This document shows positions 16,412 through 27,340 of a DNA stretch of 32,163 nucleotides, in pieces. Position numbers and translations under genes: made by a program. Location of the stretch: NCBI GenBank assembly GCA_025359105.1, contig JANYHK010000126.1, positions 1 through 32,163 on the forward strand, written 5' to 3'. Position 1 is the stretch's first letter; every line of letters starts with the position of its first letter. Below the pieces are notes generated by a model. That model worked only from the letters and a program-made list of their open reading frames with translations. It was not told where the DNA came from and did no database searches. This DNA comes from Myxococcales bacterium. GTDB taxonomy: Bacteria > Myxococcota_A > Polyangia > Polyangiales > Polyangiaceae.

Positions 16412-17832
16412 CGCGGTGCCTCGAGCATAGCCGCCGCTTGCATCGCCTGCCACAGCGCCTCGACGTGTACCCGCTCGGTCCCCAGGGCGCCGATCGACAC
16501 GCGCACCATCCACTTGTCGTCCAGCTTTGCCGGCGTCACGTACGCCTGCCCCGACGCGTTGAGGCGCTCCGCCCAGGCCTGCGTGTGGCGCTCGAGCGCC
16601 TCGCGGGTCAGCCCCGCCGGCTCGTGGCGGACGCACACCGTCTGGAGCACCACAGGCGCGAGCACCCGCCAGCCCGGCGCCGCGCGGACGGCCGTCTCTA
16701 GCCAGGTGGCGTTGCTCATGTCGCGCCGCAGCCGCGCACGCAGCGCCTCGGCCCCTTGCTCGCGCAGCAAGAACCAGAGCTTGAGCGCGCGAAAGCGGCG
16801 CCCCAGCGGAATGCCCCAGTCGCGCAGGTTCTTCACCCGATCGTCGACGGCGCTCTGCAGGTAGCTGGGGTTGGTGCTCATGACGCGCACGAGGTGCTCG
16901 GGATCGCGCACGTAGTAGAGCGAGCAGTCGAACGACACGCCCAGCCACTTGTGCACGTTGACGACGACAGAGTCGGCCAGCTCGACGCCCTCCCACATCC
17001 ATCGGCACTCCGGCAGGAGCATCGCCGAGCCGGCCATCGCGGCGTCGACGTGAAGCCACGCGCCGTGCCTCTTCGCCAGCGCGCCGATGGGGCCGAGGGG
17101 ATCGACCGCGGTCGTCGTGGTCGTGCCGGTGGTGGCGACGATCGCGCACGGCGTGATGCCGGCCGAAAGATCCTGCGCGATCGCCTCCGCGAGGAGATCC
17201 GCGCGCATCGCGAAGGCGTCGTCCACCGGGATGCTCCGGACGAACGCGCGGCCGAAGCAGGCGAGGAGCGCCGCCTTTTCGATGGAGGAGTGGCTCATCT
17301 GCGAGACGTACACGGCGAGGCGGGCGTCGCCTCCTTGAAGACCCGCCCGCGCCAACCCGTACGCGCTGCTCCTCTCTCGCGCGCACACGAGCGCCACGAG
17401 CGAGCTCGTCGACGCGGTGTCCTGGATGACGCCGCTCCACGCCGGCGACAAGCCGACGAGCTGCCGCGTCCAGTCGCAGACGACCTCCTCGAGCTCGGAG
17501 AGCGCTGGGCTCGATTGCCACGAGAGGCCGAGCACGCCGAGGCCGGTGCTGAGGAGATCGCCGAGCACGGCGGAGAGCGCGCCGTTCGACGGGAAGAACC
17601 CGAAGAAGCGCGGGTGCTGCCAGTGCATGAGGCCGGGCGCGATCTTCTCGCGAAAGTCGGCGAGGACGGCCGCGAAGGGCTCAGCGCTCTCGGGCGGCGT
17701 GGCGGGGAGCTGCGTCTTGATCGAGCCAGGCTCCACGACGGTCATCACCGGCTGCGCCTCGAGGTTGGCGCGGTAGTCGGCGATCCAGTCGATCAGCTCG
17801 TGCCCGAAGCGGCGGAACTCGTCGGGGGTCAT
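16408..17832 (-). CDS. PLP-dependent aromatic-L-amino-acid decarboxylase-like protein
   Basis: The 474-residue product belongs to the group II PLP decarboxylases (DDC/TDC type). Visible landmarks are HPRFFGFFPSN near residue 73, SHSSIEKAA with His181 (the ring-stacking residue), HVDAAMAG with Asp263 (pyridine N contact; Met replaces the usual Tyr of DAAYAG) and NVHKWLGVSFDCS with Lys295 as the Schiff-base lysine. Length is normal for the family. It would convert an aromatic amino acid (Trp, Tyr or Dopa) to its amine. AGGATGG lies just before the ATG. Its stop overlaps the start of the PhoB-like regulator by four bases, an unusual pairing of enzyme and regulator. Confidence 0.9.
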   Translation of the reverse strand: MTPDEFRRFGHELIDWIADYRANLEAQPVMTVVEPGSIKTQLPATPPESAEPFAAVLADFREKIAPGLMHWQHPRFFGFFPSNGALSAVLGDLLSTGLGVLGLSWQSSPALSELEEVVCDWTRQLVGLSPAWSGVIQDTASTSSLVALVCARERSSAYGLARAGLQGGDARLAVYVSQMSHSSIEKAALLACFGRAFVRSIPVDDAFAMRADLLAEAIAQDLSAGITPCAIVATTGTTTTTAVDPLGPIGALAKRHGAWLHVDAAMAGSAMLLPECRWMWEGVELADSVVVNVHKWLGVSFDCSLYYVRDPEHLVRVMSTNPSYLQSAVDDRVKNLRDWGIPLGRRFRALKLWFLLREQGAEALRARLRRDMSNATWLETAVRAAPGWRVLAPVVLQTVCVRHEPAGLTREALERHTQAWAERLNASGQAYVTPAKLDDKWMVRVSIGALGTERVHVEALWQAMQAAAMLEAPR

Positions 17833-17978
17833 GCCGCCATCCTAGCCGCGCGCACCCGAGCTCGCTCCGAGCTTTGTCCTGCAATTTCAACCTATCAAGT
17901 CGTCGGTCGCGGACCCTGCTCGCGGCGGACTCCTGCTGAGAAGCACATTTGCCAGGGAAGATGCGACAATGCGCACGT

Positions 17979-18893
17979 ATGCGACGTTCGCGCGGTCGAC
18001 GCATTCTTCTCCTGAGCTCGCTGCTTGCGGCGTGCGGCCTGGAGGTGACCGGGGTCGGCCTCGTGAGCGATCCCCAGGACGGCGGTGCGGCGGGCGATGC
18101 GCGCGTGAACGGCGACGCGTCGTTGGCAGCGGATGGCGGCGCCGAGGAAGGGGGAAAGGACAGCGGCGCATCGGACGGCAGCCAGCTCGGCGACGCCGGC
18201 AACCGCGACGCGGGTGATGCGAGCGACGCGAACGCTCCTGGCGACTCGGGCGACTCGGGCGATGCGGGTCCTCCTCCGCCGACGAGCTGCAAGACGCTCC
18301 TCGCGGCGATCCCCTCGACGTTCGGCAAGAACGGCCCCTACACCATCGATCCCGACGGAACAGGTCCCAAGGTCCCGTTCATCGTCTACTGCGAGATGTC
18401 TCTCGACAGCGGCGGGTGGACGCTCGTAGGGCACTCCGCGCCGGCGGGCGCGCCGCCGTTCGGGTGGACGACGGCCACGGGCAGCCCGCTCAATCTTGCT
18501 CTGCCCTACTCGCTCAACGTGCCCGCCTCGGGGCTCACGTTCACCGAGGTGCTGCTCGCCGACCAGGCGACGGCCTCGCTCGACGCCGGCACGCGCGCCT
18601 ACAAATTCAGCGTCGCGGCCGACTTCGTGGCCAAGTACCTGGACGCCGCGGTCTCCACGAGCCCGGTCACGACGGTCCTCGGTCCGTGCAACCCTGGTGG
18701 CGGTGGTCCCGTCATGCTTCAGAACGGCGGCGCGACGTCGGTGACCGACTCGTTCTTCTTCCGCGACAACGCCACCTTCAATGATCCCGGCCTGCGCTTC
18801 GGTCTCCTGGCCCGCGGCTTCGACACCTACTTCACGAACTGCAATCAAGGCGGGGACCTGAAGACTCGGCAGGGCTCCGTCTTCGTGCGGTGA
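17979..18893 (+). CDS. Fibrinogen-like domain lipoprotein
   Basis: The product (304 residues from the ATG at 17979) has a lipoprotein signal (SLLAAC, Cys19), a long Asp/Gly/Ala/Ser spacer to about residue 102, then a domain that opens like the fibrinogen C-terminal/ficolin fold: Cys104, GPYTIDPDG, PFIVYCEM with Cys138, and GGWTLV. The rest is shorter and less conserved than animal fibrinogen domains. Myxobacteria and relatives encode such eukaryote-like domains, usually with presumed carbohydrate or surface binding. In-frame starts also exist at 17961 (ATG, but the purine-rich AGGGAAG is too close) and 17949 (TTG). The 116-to-146-base gap to the divergent decarboxylase-like gene should hold both promoters. 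Confidence 0.75.
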   Translation: MRRSRGRRILLLSSLLAACGLEVTGVGLVSDPQDGGAAGDARVNGDASLAADGGAEEGGKDSGASDGSQLGDAGNRDAGDASDANAPGDSGDSGDAGPPPPTSCKTLLAAIPSTFGKNGPYTIDPDGTGPKVPFIVYCEMSLDSGGWTLVGHSAPAGAPPFGWTTATGSPLNLALPYSLNVPASGLTFTEVLLADQATASLDAGTRAYKFSVAADFVAKYLDAAVSTSPVTTVLGPCNPGGGGPVMLQNGGATSVTDSFFFRDNATFNDPGLRFGLLARGFDTYFTNCNQGGDLKTRQGSVFVR

Positions 18894-18996
18894 CGCACCT
18901 CGGACGGGCGCGATCGAGGTAACGCTCTCGAGCGGTGACAAGAGCTTCACGTTCGACGTCCGCGGCGTCGCAGCGGACGTGACCTCGACGTCCTGA
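18894..18996 (+). pseudogene. Possible out-of-frame coding remnant after the fibrinogen-like gene
   Basis: Directly after the TGA at 18891-18893, in the +1 frame, the sequence reads GAIEVTLSSGDKSFTFDV and continues RGVAADVTSTS to a stop at 18994-18996. It has coding-like codon use and a beta-strand pattern, but no start of its own. It may be the lost C-terminus of the fibrinogen-like protein after a frameshift, or the tail of a decayed neighbour. Confidence is low because the piece is only about 30 codons. Confidence 0.35.
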
Positions 18997-18999
18997 CAG

Positions 19000-19036
19000 A
19001 AAAAAGCGCCGCCGCCCGAAGACCGGGTGGCGGCGC
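19000..19036 (-). terminator. Rho-independent terminator of the EXORDIUM-like gene
   Basis: GCGCCGCCGCCCG (19006-19018) pairs with 19024-19036 with a single mismatch around a five-base loop. On the minus strand it is followed by six T residues (A-run 19000-19005). It lies 40 bases beyond the stop of the minus-strand gene ending at 19077. It also sits just past the plus-strand remnant, so it may stop both directions. Confidence 0.85.
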
Positions 19037-19076
19037 CATTCCGACGATGTCGTCGTCTTCGTGAGGAGCGACCGGC

Positions 19077-21266
19077 TCAGGCCCGGTTGCGACGGCGCAG
19101 GATCAGACCGAGGCCCAGGAGGAGGCCCGCGAGGGCGCTCGCCCCGGTCGGCGCCGGACGCGGCGAGGCGGAGCAGCCACTGGTGCTGCCCGTGTCCCCG
19201 TTGCCCGAGCCGCCGTCGACGCCGCCGCTGGTGCCGCTGGCGCCGCTGGTGCCGCTGGCGCCGCTGGTACCGCTGGTGCCGCTGGTGCCGCTGGTGCCGC
19301 TGGTGCCGCTGGAGCCGCTGGAGCCGCTGGAGCCGCTGGAGCCGCTGGTACCGCTGGAGCCGCTCGAGCCGCTGCTGCCGGCGTCATTGCCCACCGGGCG
19401 GGGGCCGCAGGTGTGCGTGCTGGTGTTGCAGAGCGGCTTGCTCGCGTCCTTGCAGTCGGTGTCGGTCATGCATTCGACGCACGTGCCGGTGTTGTCGTTG
19501 CACGCCGGCGTTCCTGCCGGGCATGCCGCCGGGTTCGCCGACGAGCACACGACGCAGGAGCCCGCGAGTGAGCCGGTCAGCTCGCACACGTGGCCGTTCG
19601 CGTTCGCGGCGCACTCGGTGTCGGTGGTGCACTTGCGGCACGACTCGTTGGTTCCGCAGACCGGGTTCGGGTTCGCGCACTGAGCGTTGGTCTTGCACTG
19701 CACGCAGGTGTCGGTCGAGTCACAGACCGTGGGGGACGTGCACTGCGCGTCCGACGTGCACTGGACGCACTGGCCTTTCTTGGGATCCGCTGCGCCCGTG
19801 GCGCAATGCGCGGGGGCCGTGCAGTCACCGTCTGCCGCGCAGGCGCGGCAGGTCTTCGTCCCGGTGTCGCAGACGGGCGTGCCGCCCGAGCAGTTGGCGT
19901 TCGTGAGGCAACCGACGCACTTGTCTTGCGTCGTGTCGCAGACCGGGGTCGTCCCGGTGCAGGCCCCGGCGGCGGCGCCGTTGCACTGGACGCACTTGCC
20001 GGTGCTCGCGCCCGTCGTCTCGCACACCGGCGTCGTGCCGGTGCAGTCGCTGGCCACGCAGGCGCGGCACGTGTCGTCGGCCGCGGTCGCGCTCTTGTCG
20101 CAGATCGGCGTCGCGCCCGAGCAGGTGGTGTTGTTCACGCAGGCGACGCATTGACCCTTCTTGGGGTCGCCGGAAGCCGTCGCGCAGACCGGCTTTGCCG
20201 GGAGGCCCGAGCAGTCGGTGTTGCCGACGCAGAGCTTGCAGTTCGGCGGCTGCACCGTGCCGTCACAGACCGGCAGGACGGCGCCGTTGGAGACGATGCA
20301 CGCCTGCGCTGCGTTCGACCACTGCTTCTGGACGGTGTAGCCGGCGATCGTGCCCTGCTGCCCGTTGCAGATGTCGCCGAGTTCGCCGGTACCCGAGGCG
20401 GTGCTGTACCAGGCGATCGGGCGCCCGACCGACGTGCCGCCGTTGTCGATCAAGATTCCGATCTCGTGATCGGTGACGGCCTCGATGAGCTCGTGCGAGT
20501 GCACCGACGTCACGTTCGCGGCGTACGTGCCCGTGCCGCAACCGCCGGCGCAGCCGCTGCCCGGGCCCATGTACGGGTGAATGCCGTAGGGCACGTTCTT
20601 GCCCTGGTAGACCATCGAGTAGTGGTACGCGCAGAACTGGACGCACGACGTCGACGTGCCGCGGGTGATCGTGATCCCCTGCGGGAAGTCGACCATGTAG
20701 ATCGTGTTGACGTTGCCGGCGGCGTCCGTCAGCGGCGCGGGCAGCACGCCGGAGGTGATCTTCGCGAGGAGCTCGGCGCGGACCTGATCGTTGGTCACGG
20801 TGGTCGCGGCGATGCTCGGGGTGATCGTCACCATCGAGCCGTACGTGCCGCGCCCGATCGTCTGGTTCGAGCCGGGCAGGCCGTCGGTCGCGCCGGTCTT
20901 GCCGACCGTGTTGTACTCGGTGAGCCAGTCGAAGTACGCGCTGTTGGTGATCGCGGTGTAGAAGCCGGGCAAGGTGCCGGAGACCGTCGCGTCGACCGCT
21001 CCCCAGTTGACCTGGACGACGTGCACGTTCGAAATCACGCGCCCGCCGTAGTACTGCAGTGTGGTCGCAGACGGGTTGGGCGCGTCGCTGGCCGTGCCCG
21101 GCTTCCTCATCTTCATGACGCCGCGGAAGTCATGGTCCGCCGCGCCGAGCGCGGACGGGTTGGTCGACACCGGGTCCGTCGGCGCGTTGGTACACGCGGC
21201 GATGACGCCCAAGGCGGCGACTGTGACGAGCGCGGTCGCGCGGAACGAACGGGGCTTCGTGGGCAT
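19077..21266 (-). CDS. EXORDIUM-like surface protein with Cys-rich modules and MYXO-CTERM-like tail
   Basis: The 729-residue product begins with a signal that also contains a lipobox (VIAAC, Cys25). Residues about 68-325 resemble the EXORDIUM / phosphate-induced-1 family: QYYGGRVISNVHVVQVNWG, SVHSHELIEAVTDHE (about 255-268) and AWYSTASGTGELGDIC (285-300). About eleven modules of the form CxxC...C...PxC...C follow (about 334-610), then a Gly-Ser/Thr/Ala stalk and a tail SGCSASP, hydrophobic helix, RRRNRA, which is MYXO-CTERM-like. Plant EXORDIUM proteins are extracellular and growth-related with no settled reaction; the HSHE...DHE cluster could bind a metal. GGAG precedes the ATG. Presence of both a lipobox and a C-terminal sorting signal is odd. 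A truncated paralogue lies at 30001. Confidence 0.75.
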   Translation of the reverse strand: MPTKPRSFRATALVTVAALGVIAACTNAPTDPVSTNPSALGAADHDFRGVMKMRKPGTASDAPNPSATTLQYYGGRVISNVHVVQVNWGAVDATVSGTLPGFYTAITNSAYFDWLTEYNTVGKTGATDGLPGSNQTIGRGTYGSMVTITPSIAATTVTNDQVRAELLAKITSGVLPAPLTDAAGNVNTIYMVDFPQGITITRGTSTSCVQFCAYHYSMVYQGKNVPYGIHPYMGPGSGCAGGCGTGTYAANVTSVHSHELIEAVTDHEIGILIDNGGTSVGRPIAWYSTASGTGELGDICNGQQGTIAGYTVQKQWSNAAQACIVSNGAVLPVCDGTVQPPNCKLCVGNTDCSGLPAKPVCATASGDPKKGQCVACVNNTTCSGATPICDKSATAADDTCRACVASDCTGTTPVCETTGASTGKCVQCNGAAAGACTGTTPVCDTTQDKCVGCLTNANCSGGTPVCDTGTKTCRACAADGDCTAPAHCATGAADPKKGQCVQCTSDAQCTSPTVCDSTDTCVQCKTNAQCANPNPVCGTNESCRKCTTDTECAANANGHVCELTGSLAGSCVVCSSANPAACPAGTPACNDNTGTCVECMTDTDCKDASKPLCNTSTHTCGPRPVGNDAGSSGSSGSSGTSGSSGSSGSSGSSGTSGTSGTSGTSGTSGASGTSGASGTSGGVDGGSGNGDTGSTSGCSASPRPAPTGASALAGLLLGLGLILRRRNRA
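19222..19380. repeat. 9-bp tandem repeat encoding the Gly-Ser/Thr stalk
   Basis: About 17 copies of a nine-base unit (CCGCTGGTG, CCGCTGGAG or CCGCTGGCG on the plus strand) lie inside the EXORDIUM-like gene and encode a run of Gly-Thr-Ser, Gly-Ser-Ser and Gly-Ala-Ser triplets. Copy number of such in-frame units can change without shifting the frame, so stalk length may vary among strains. Confidence 0.9.
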
Positions 21267-21503
21267 GAGTTGAGGACTCCAGGGCTCGGGGGGCGGCAGC
21301 GCCCACGCAGAGCGAATTGTCGAAAATCTAGGGCGAACGAGGGGGCCTTCGCGCCGAGAGCTATCTCACGGAGAGCACAGCAGCACACCCGGTCGGACGA
21401 TATGACACATGGATCCTGGTGGTGCCAGGGGATTCGAGGTTCGCGGCGAGCCTTTTGAAATACCTGCGCGCGCGGGGGAGGTCCGCGCACCGCCAGGTCG
21501 CCG

Positions 21504-22363
21504 TCAGCGCACCGTGACGTCGCCGCCCGCGAAGTCCACGCCGCCGCGGCTGTCGCGCAAGACCGCCCAGACGTGCACGACACCCGGCGCGTCGGGGCCG
21601 GTCCAGTCGTTGGCGGTGGCGGTAGCCAGATCGGTCTCACCTCGCCCGCTACGATCGGCGAGGAGCGCGCCGGCGCTGACGAACCAGGAGATTCGCATGG
21701 CCTCCCGGTGCTCGACCACGGTCTGCGTCGCGGGCTCGAAGGCGACGAAGGACTCGGCGTCCTCGGGGCGCCAGGACGCCTGGAACGTGACGCGCGCGCC
21801 GGGTGCGGCGGAGGGGGGCAGGTCGAGGGTCAGCTTCGGGTTCCGGTTCGGGCGGTAGCGGGCCTTGAAGTCCGCGGCGACGTCTGCCGACGCGCTCCCC
21901 AGGTTGCACACGACGCGCAAGAGGGCGATCGACGGCTCGGCGCCGAGCGTTGCCCGCAGCGGCTGGTAGTAGCCGCCGGTCACGTCGGCGTCGCGCGGGC
22001 GCGCACCGGGCGGCGGCTCGGGACCGAAGAGGACGCACGCGTCGGCAGGGATCGCCGCCGACGCCGTCGGGCCGTCGCCCACGGGACGAACGGCGCCGCC
22101 GAGGCAGTCGGAGGAGACGACGTCGTTCTCGCTGAGCGGCTTGGGCGTCGCGCAGAACGACCAGCCGACGTTCGGTGACCCGACGGTCCCGTCCGGCGAG
22201 GCCACGAGCGGCGTGACGGTCACCCGTGTGCCTGGCGGCGCCTCGGCGGGCTCCGCGCGAACCGCGAGGAGGCGCGGCGCGGTCACGAGGGACGCCCGCT
22301 CGCCGAAATCGGGTTTGCAGGCAGCCGCCGCGACCAGCAGAACGAACCATGCGAGGGCACGCC

Positions 22364-22367
<4 letters not shown>
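21504..22367 (-). CDS. Lipoprotein, last gene of the uptake operon
   Basis: The 287-residue product has a lipobox (AAAAC, Cys17). The mature part is rich in beta-strand pattern with Ig-like features (PPGTRVTVTPLVASPDG at about residue 45; APGARVTFQASWRPED; VVHVWAVLRDSRGGVDF near the C-terminus), and has four cysteines after the lipidated one. ATG at 22367 overlaps the stop of the TonB-dependent receptor by four bases, so it is coupled to it. A receptor-linked surface lipoprotein that captures or hands over the substrate, as SusD-type partners do, is possible, but I see no SusD fold signature and name no family. Confidence 0.75.
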
Positions 22368-24807
<2,440 letters not shown>

Positions 24808-24811
<4 letters not shown>

Positions 24812-25710
24812 CGATCGATCTCGAGGGCGAGGACCCCGGCGCCGCGATCGTGGGGCATCTGCGTGTCGGTCTCGAAGCTCGACCCCGTCGCCTTGCCCAC
24901 CACGACGCCGTCGGCGAGCGCCTCCACCGTCCAGTGCGCGCTCACCTCGCTGCAGAGCGAGAACGTGTCGACGCGCACGACGTAGTGCCCGGACGGCGCC
25001 GTCGTCGCGTAGACGACGTCCTCGCGGCGCAGCCCGTCGACGACGCACGACGCGTTCGAGTCGAAATCGAGGATGCCGCCGGTCTTCCACGCGTTGGGAT
25101 CGGGCGCTTGCCCGGGTGGCGGCGGGGACCACGAGTTGATGTTCCCCTTGTAGACCTCGGCGCCGGTGGGATCGACGACGTGGAGATCGAGATCGCTCTC
25201 GGTGTCCCACGTCAGCGAGAAGACGAGCTTGCCGGCGGGCGGACCGTCGGCGGCGATCGTCAACGTCTGCGGGCTCGCAGGTCCGGGGCGGCCTGCGCCG
25301 TCGATCGCGCGCACGACGAGCTCGCGCGGGCCTCCCGCGAGGGTGCGCGCGAACGACAGGCTCGCCTTGAAGGACGGGAACGTCGGCGACTGCACGTCGG
25401 GGACGCCGGCGGGCAAGAGCCAGTAGCCGCGATCGCCGTCGAGCATGAGCGCGGCGGCGGTGGCCGGTGGCTCCAGCGCGCCGGTGGCGGTCTTGCCGAC
25501 CTGCCCGGCGCGCGCCGTCGCCGTCACGAGGGCGACGCTCGCCACCTTCGGCCCGCCTGCCTCCGCCGGCATCGCGCCGCGGAAGAACTGCGCGCCGGCG
25601 ATCTGCATGTCGCAGTCGAGCCCCTGGTCGGCGGTGGTCCCGCTGCACGCGGCGACGAGCCCCGCGACGGTGGCTGCGGCGACGACGGCGGACATGCGGA
25701 CCTCGCGCAT
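24808..25710 (-). CDS. YfaP/DUF2135-like lipoprotein
   Basis: The 300-residue product has a lipobox (LVAAC, Cys22). Residues about 60-165 look like a beta-sandwich with a GGPRELVVRAIDGAG strand pair. From about 170, LVFSLTWDTESDLDLHVVDP then GAEVYKGN, GGILDFDSNASC and PSGHYVVRVDTFS follow the order of the YfaP/DUF2135 domain, a beta-fold often seen in secreted proteins. ATG at 25710 shares one base with the upstream stop (TGATG). Placed between an OprP-like porin and the TonB-dependent receptor, it may be a periplasmic or surface accessory of the same transport route; the exact role is inferred. Confidence 0.75.
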
Positions 25711-26999
25711 CAGAACGTCACCTCCGCGCGGAGCGTGAGCATGTCGTCCTTGAGCGTCGTCGGCGCGCCGGAGGCGTCGCGCCCGAGCGGGTTGGTGTTG
25801 TGGTCGTATTCGAGGATGAGGCGTCCCGGCGACCAGCGGAGCATCCCCATGACCGCGAGCGTCGTGAAGACCGCGCGGCTCGGTACGATCGCCGCGCCGG
25901 CCTGCCGGCTCGCGTCCGCGTCGGCGTCGTAGCGATCGTAGCGGAGGCCGAGCATGCCCCAGCGCGTGAGCTCCTGCGTCGCCCCCGCGTACCAGCCGGT
26001 CTCCCGAAGATCGCGCCCGATCGCGACGGGATCGGCCGGGAAGATGCCGCGATCGAGGTTCTTCCCCAACACGAGCTCCGAGCGCAGCGCGAGCTCGCCC
26101 AGCACCGGAATCGCCACCCGAACCTGCGCATCGGCACCGAGCGCGAAGCGGCGGAAATTCTGCGACGCGGTCGCCGAGCCTCCGGGGATGACCTGGATCT
26201 CGGTCGGCTCGACGATGCCGTTCTCGTTGGTGTCGCGCCAGACGAGCTGATCCTTCGTCGACGGCGTCCCCTTGTGGAACCCGCTCCCCGTCACCCCCGA
26301 CACGCCGAAATCGACCGCCACGCCGTCGAGCGGCGTCGTCGTGGCGCCGAGGCGGCCGACGAGATCCTTGCTCTCGTTGGGATCGCGCCCGGGAAATTGC
26401 TTTTCCCCTATGGGCGCGCCGTTCATGAGCGCCATCGCGAGGTTCAGCGCCCGCCACTTCAGCTTGAGGCGAAGCCCGAGGTCGAACTCGCCGGGAAAGA
26501 GCGCCCGGAGCACCGTGGCGCGCTCGAGGAACGGGCGCTTGTTGTCGGCCTCGAGCACCTCGAAGCCGAAGGGGATCTTGAAGAGCCCCATCGTCGTCAC
26601 GAGGCTGGGTGGCGCGGCCTCCTTCGCGAAGGGCCAGCGGAACGACGCCTCGGCGTCGAGGAGGCGCACCGTGGGCGCCTTGATCGTGTTCGCGTCGAGC
26701 TCGAGCGAGCCGAACACCGGACCCTCTCCGTCGTAGTCCGCGCGCACGTGACCGCGGCGAAGGACGAAGCGCTTCTCGTTGAGCGGATCGCCGGTCGCCG
26801 CGTTCACCTCGTCCTGCGACGACTGCCGCACGATGCCCCAGTCCGCCTGGACGAAGCCGCTGAAGCGAAGATCACGTGTCCAGCTCGGTGTCGCTGCTTC
26901 TCCGGGAGCGCTCGGCGCGGGCTCCTGGGCCCGCCCGCGCGCAGTGACGAGCGCGAGCGCGAGCCCGAGGAGGGCGAGCCGGCGCGCCGTGCGCTTCAC
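25710..26999 (-). CDS. Phosphate-selective porin OprO/OprP-like
   Basis: The 429-residue product has a signal peptide (cut near residue 24, RGRA) and a barrel of alternating strands. Family landmarks: FSGFVQADWG at the mature start, RRGHVRADYDG, LFKIPFGFEVLEADNKRPFLERATVLRALFPGEFDLG, NGAPIG..FPGRDPNESKDLVGRLG, and a C-terminal Phe (RAEVTF). OprO/OprP porins form anion-selective trimeric channels for phosphate or polyphosphate under phosphate starvation. GTG at 26999 overlaps the preceding stop by four bases. Together with the PstS-like protein in the same operon it supports, without proving, a phosphate role. The porin-like barrel is firmer than the ion specificity. Confidence 0.85.
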   Translation of the reverse strand: MKRTARRLALLGLALALVTARGRAQEPAPSAPGEAATPSWTRDLRFSGFVQADWGIVRQSSQDEVNAATGDPLNEKRFVLRRGHVRADYDGEGPVFGSLELDANTIKAPTVRLLDAEASFRWPFAKEAAPPSLVTTMGLFKIPFGFEVLEADNKRPFLERATVLRALFPGEFDLGLRLKLKWRALNLAMALMNGAPIGEKQFPGRDPNESKDLVGRLGATTTPLDGVAVDFGVSGVTGSGFHKGTPSTKDQLVWRDTNENGIVEPTEIQVIPGGSATASQNFRRFALGADAQVRVAIPVLGELALRSELVLGKNLDRGIFPADPVAIGRDLRETGWYAGATQELTRWGMLGLRYDRYDADADASRQAGAAIVPSRAVFTTLAVMGMLRWSPGRLILEYDHNTNPLGRDASGAPTTLKDDMLTLRAEVTF

Positions 27000-27340
27000 G
27001 GCAACGACGGGAGGCCGCCGTCCGACTGGAGCAGCGGAAGCGTCGGCGACTTGTCGAACTTCGACGCATCTGTGCACGCGTTGATGATCTCGAGGTGCGT
27101 CGTCGGGTTCTTGACGCAGTCGTCGCCGGGCGCGCCGTCGGGGAGCGTGCCGGTGTCGCTGCCGCCGCCCGAGTCGGTGAGCGGCACTGCGGTGTCGGCG
27201 CCGCTGTCCTTGGCGGGAGGCGTCTCGTGGACGCCGCCGGAGCTGTCGCACGCCCCTAGCGCCCCAGCCGCGAGGAGCGCCGCGACCACCGAAGCGCCGG
27301 CGAAGGAGGCGAGCAAGGAGGTCGTCTTCGTGGAGTTCAT
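26996..27340 (-). CDS. Small lipoprotein, 114 residues
   Basis: The product has a lipoprotein signal (LGAC, Cys31) followed by Ser/Asp/Gly/Pro-rich sequence and a short C-terminal part with two cysteines (DDCVKN, IINACTDASKFD). The latter matches the short tail of many myxobacterial lipoproteins. ATG at 27340 shares one base with the stop of the PstS-like gene (TGATG), and its stop overlaps the porin GTG start by four bases. Being held tightly between binding protein and porin, it may dock one to the other at the outer membrane; this is inference. No known family. Confidence 0.7.
   Translation of the reverse strand: MNSTKTTSLLASFAGASVVAALLAAGALGACDSSGGVHETPPAKDSGADTAVPLTDSGGGSDTGTLPDGAPGDDCVKNPTTHLEIINACTDASKFDKSPTLPLLQSDGGLPSLP

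Noticed and set aside
17859-17873. Short hairpin AGCTCG/CGAGCT between divergent genes
   Set aside because: Six-base stem in GC-rich DNA is expected by chance and has no T-run.
19590-21458. 622-codon plus-strand open frame
   Set aside because: Antisense to the EXORDIUM-like gene; mostly Arg, Ala, Val and Asp without domain features.
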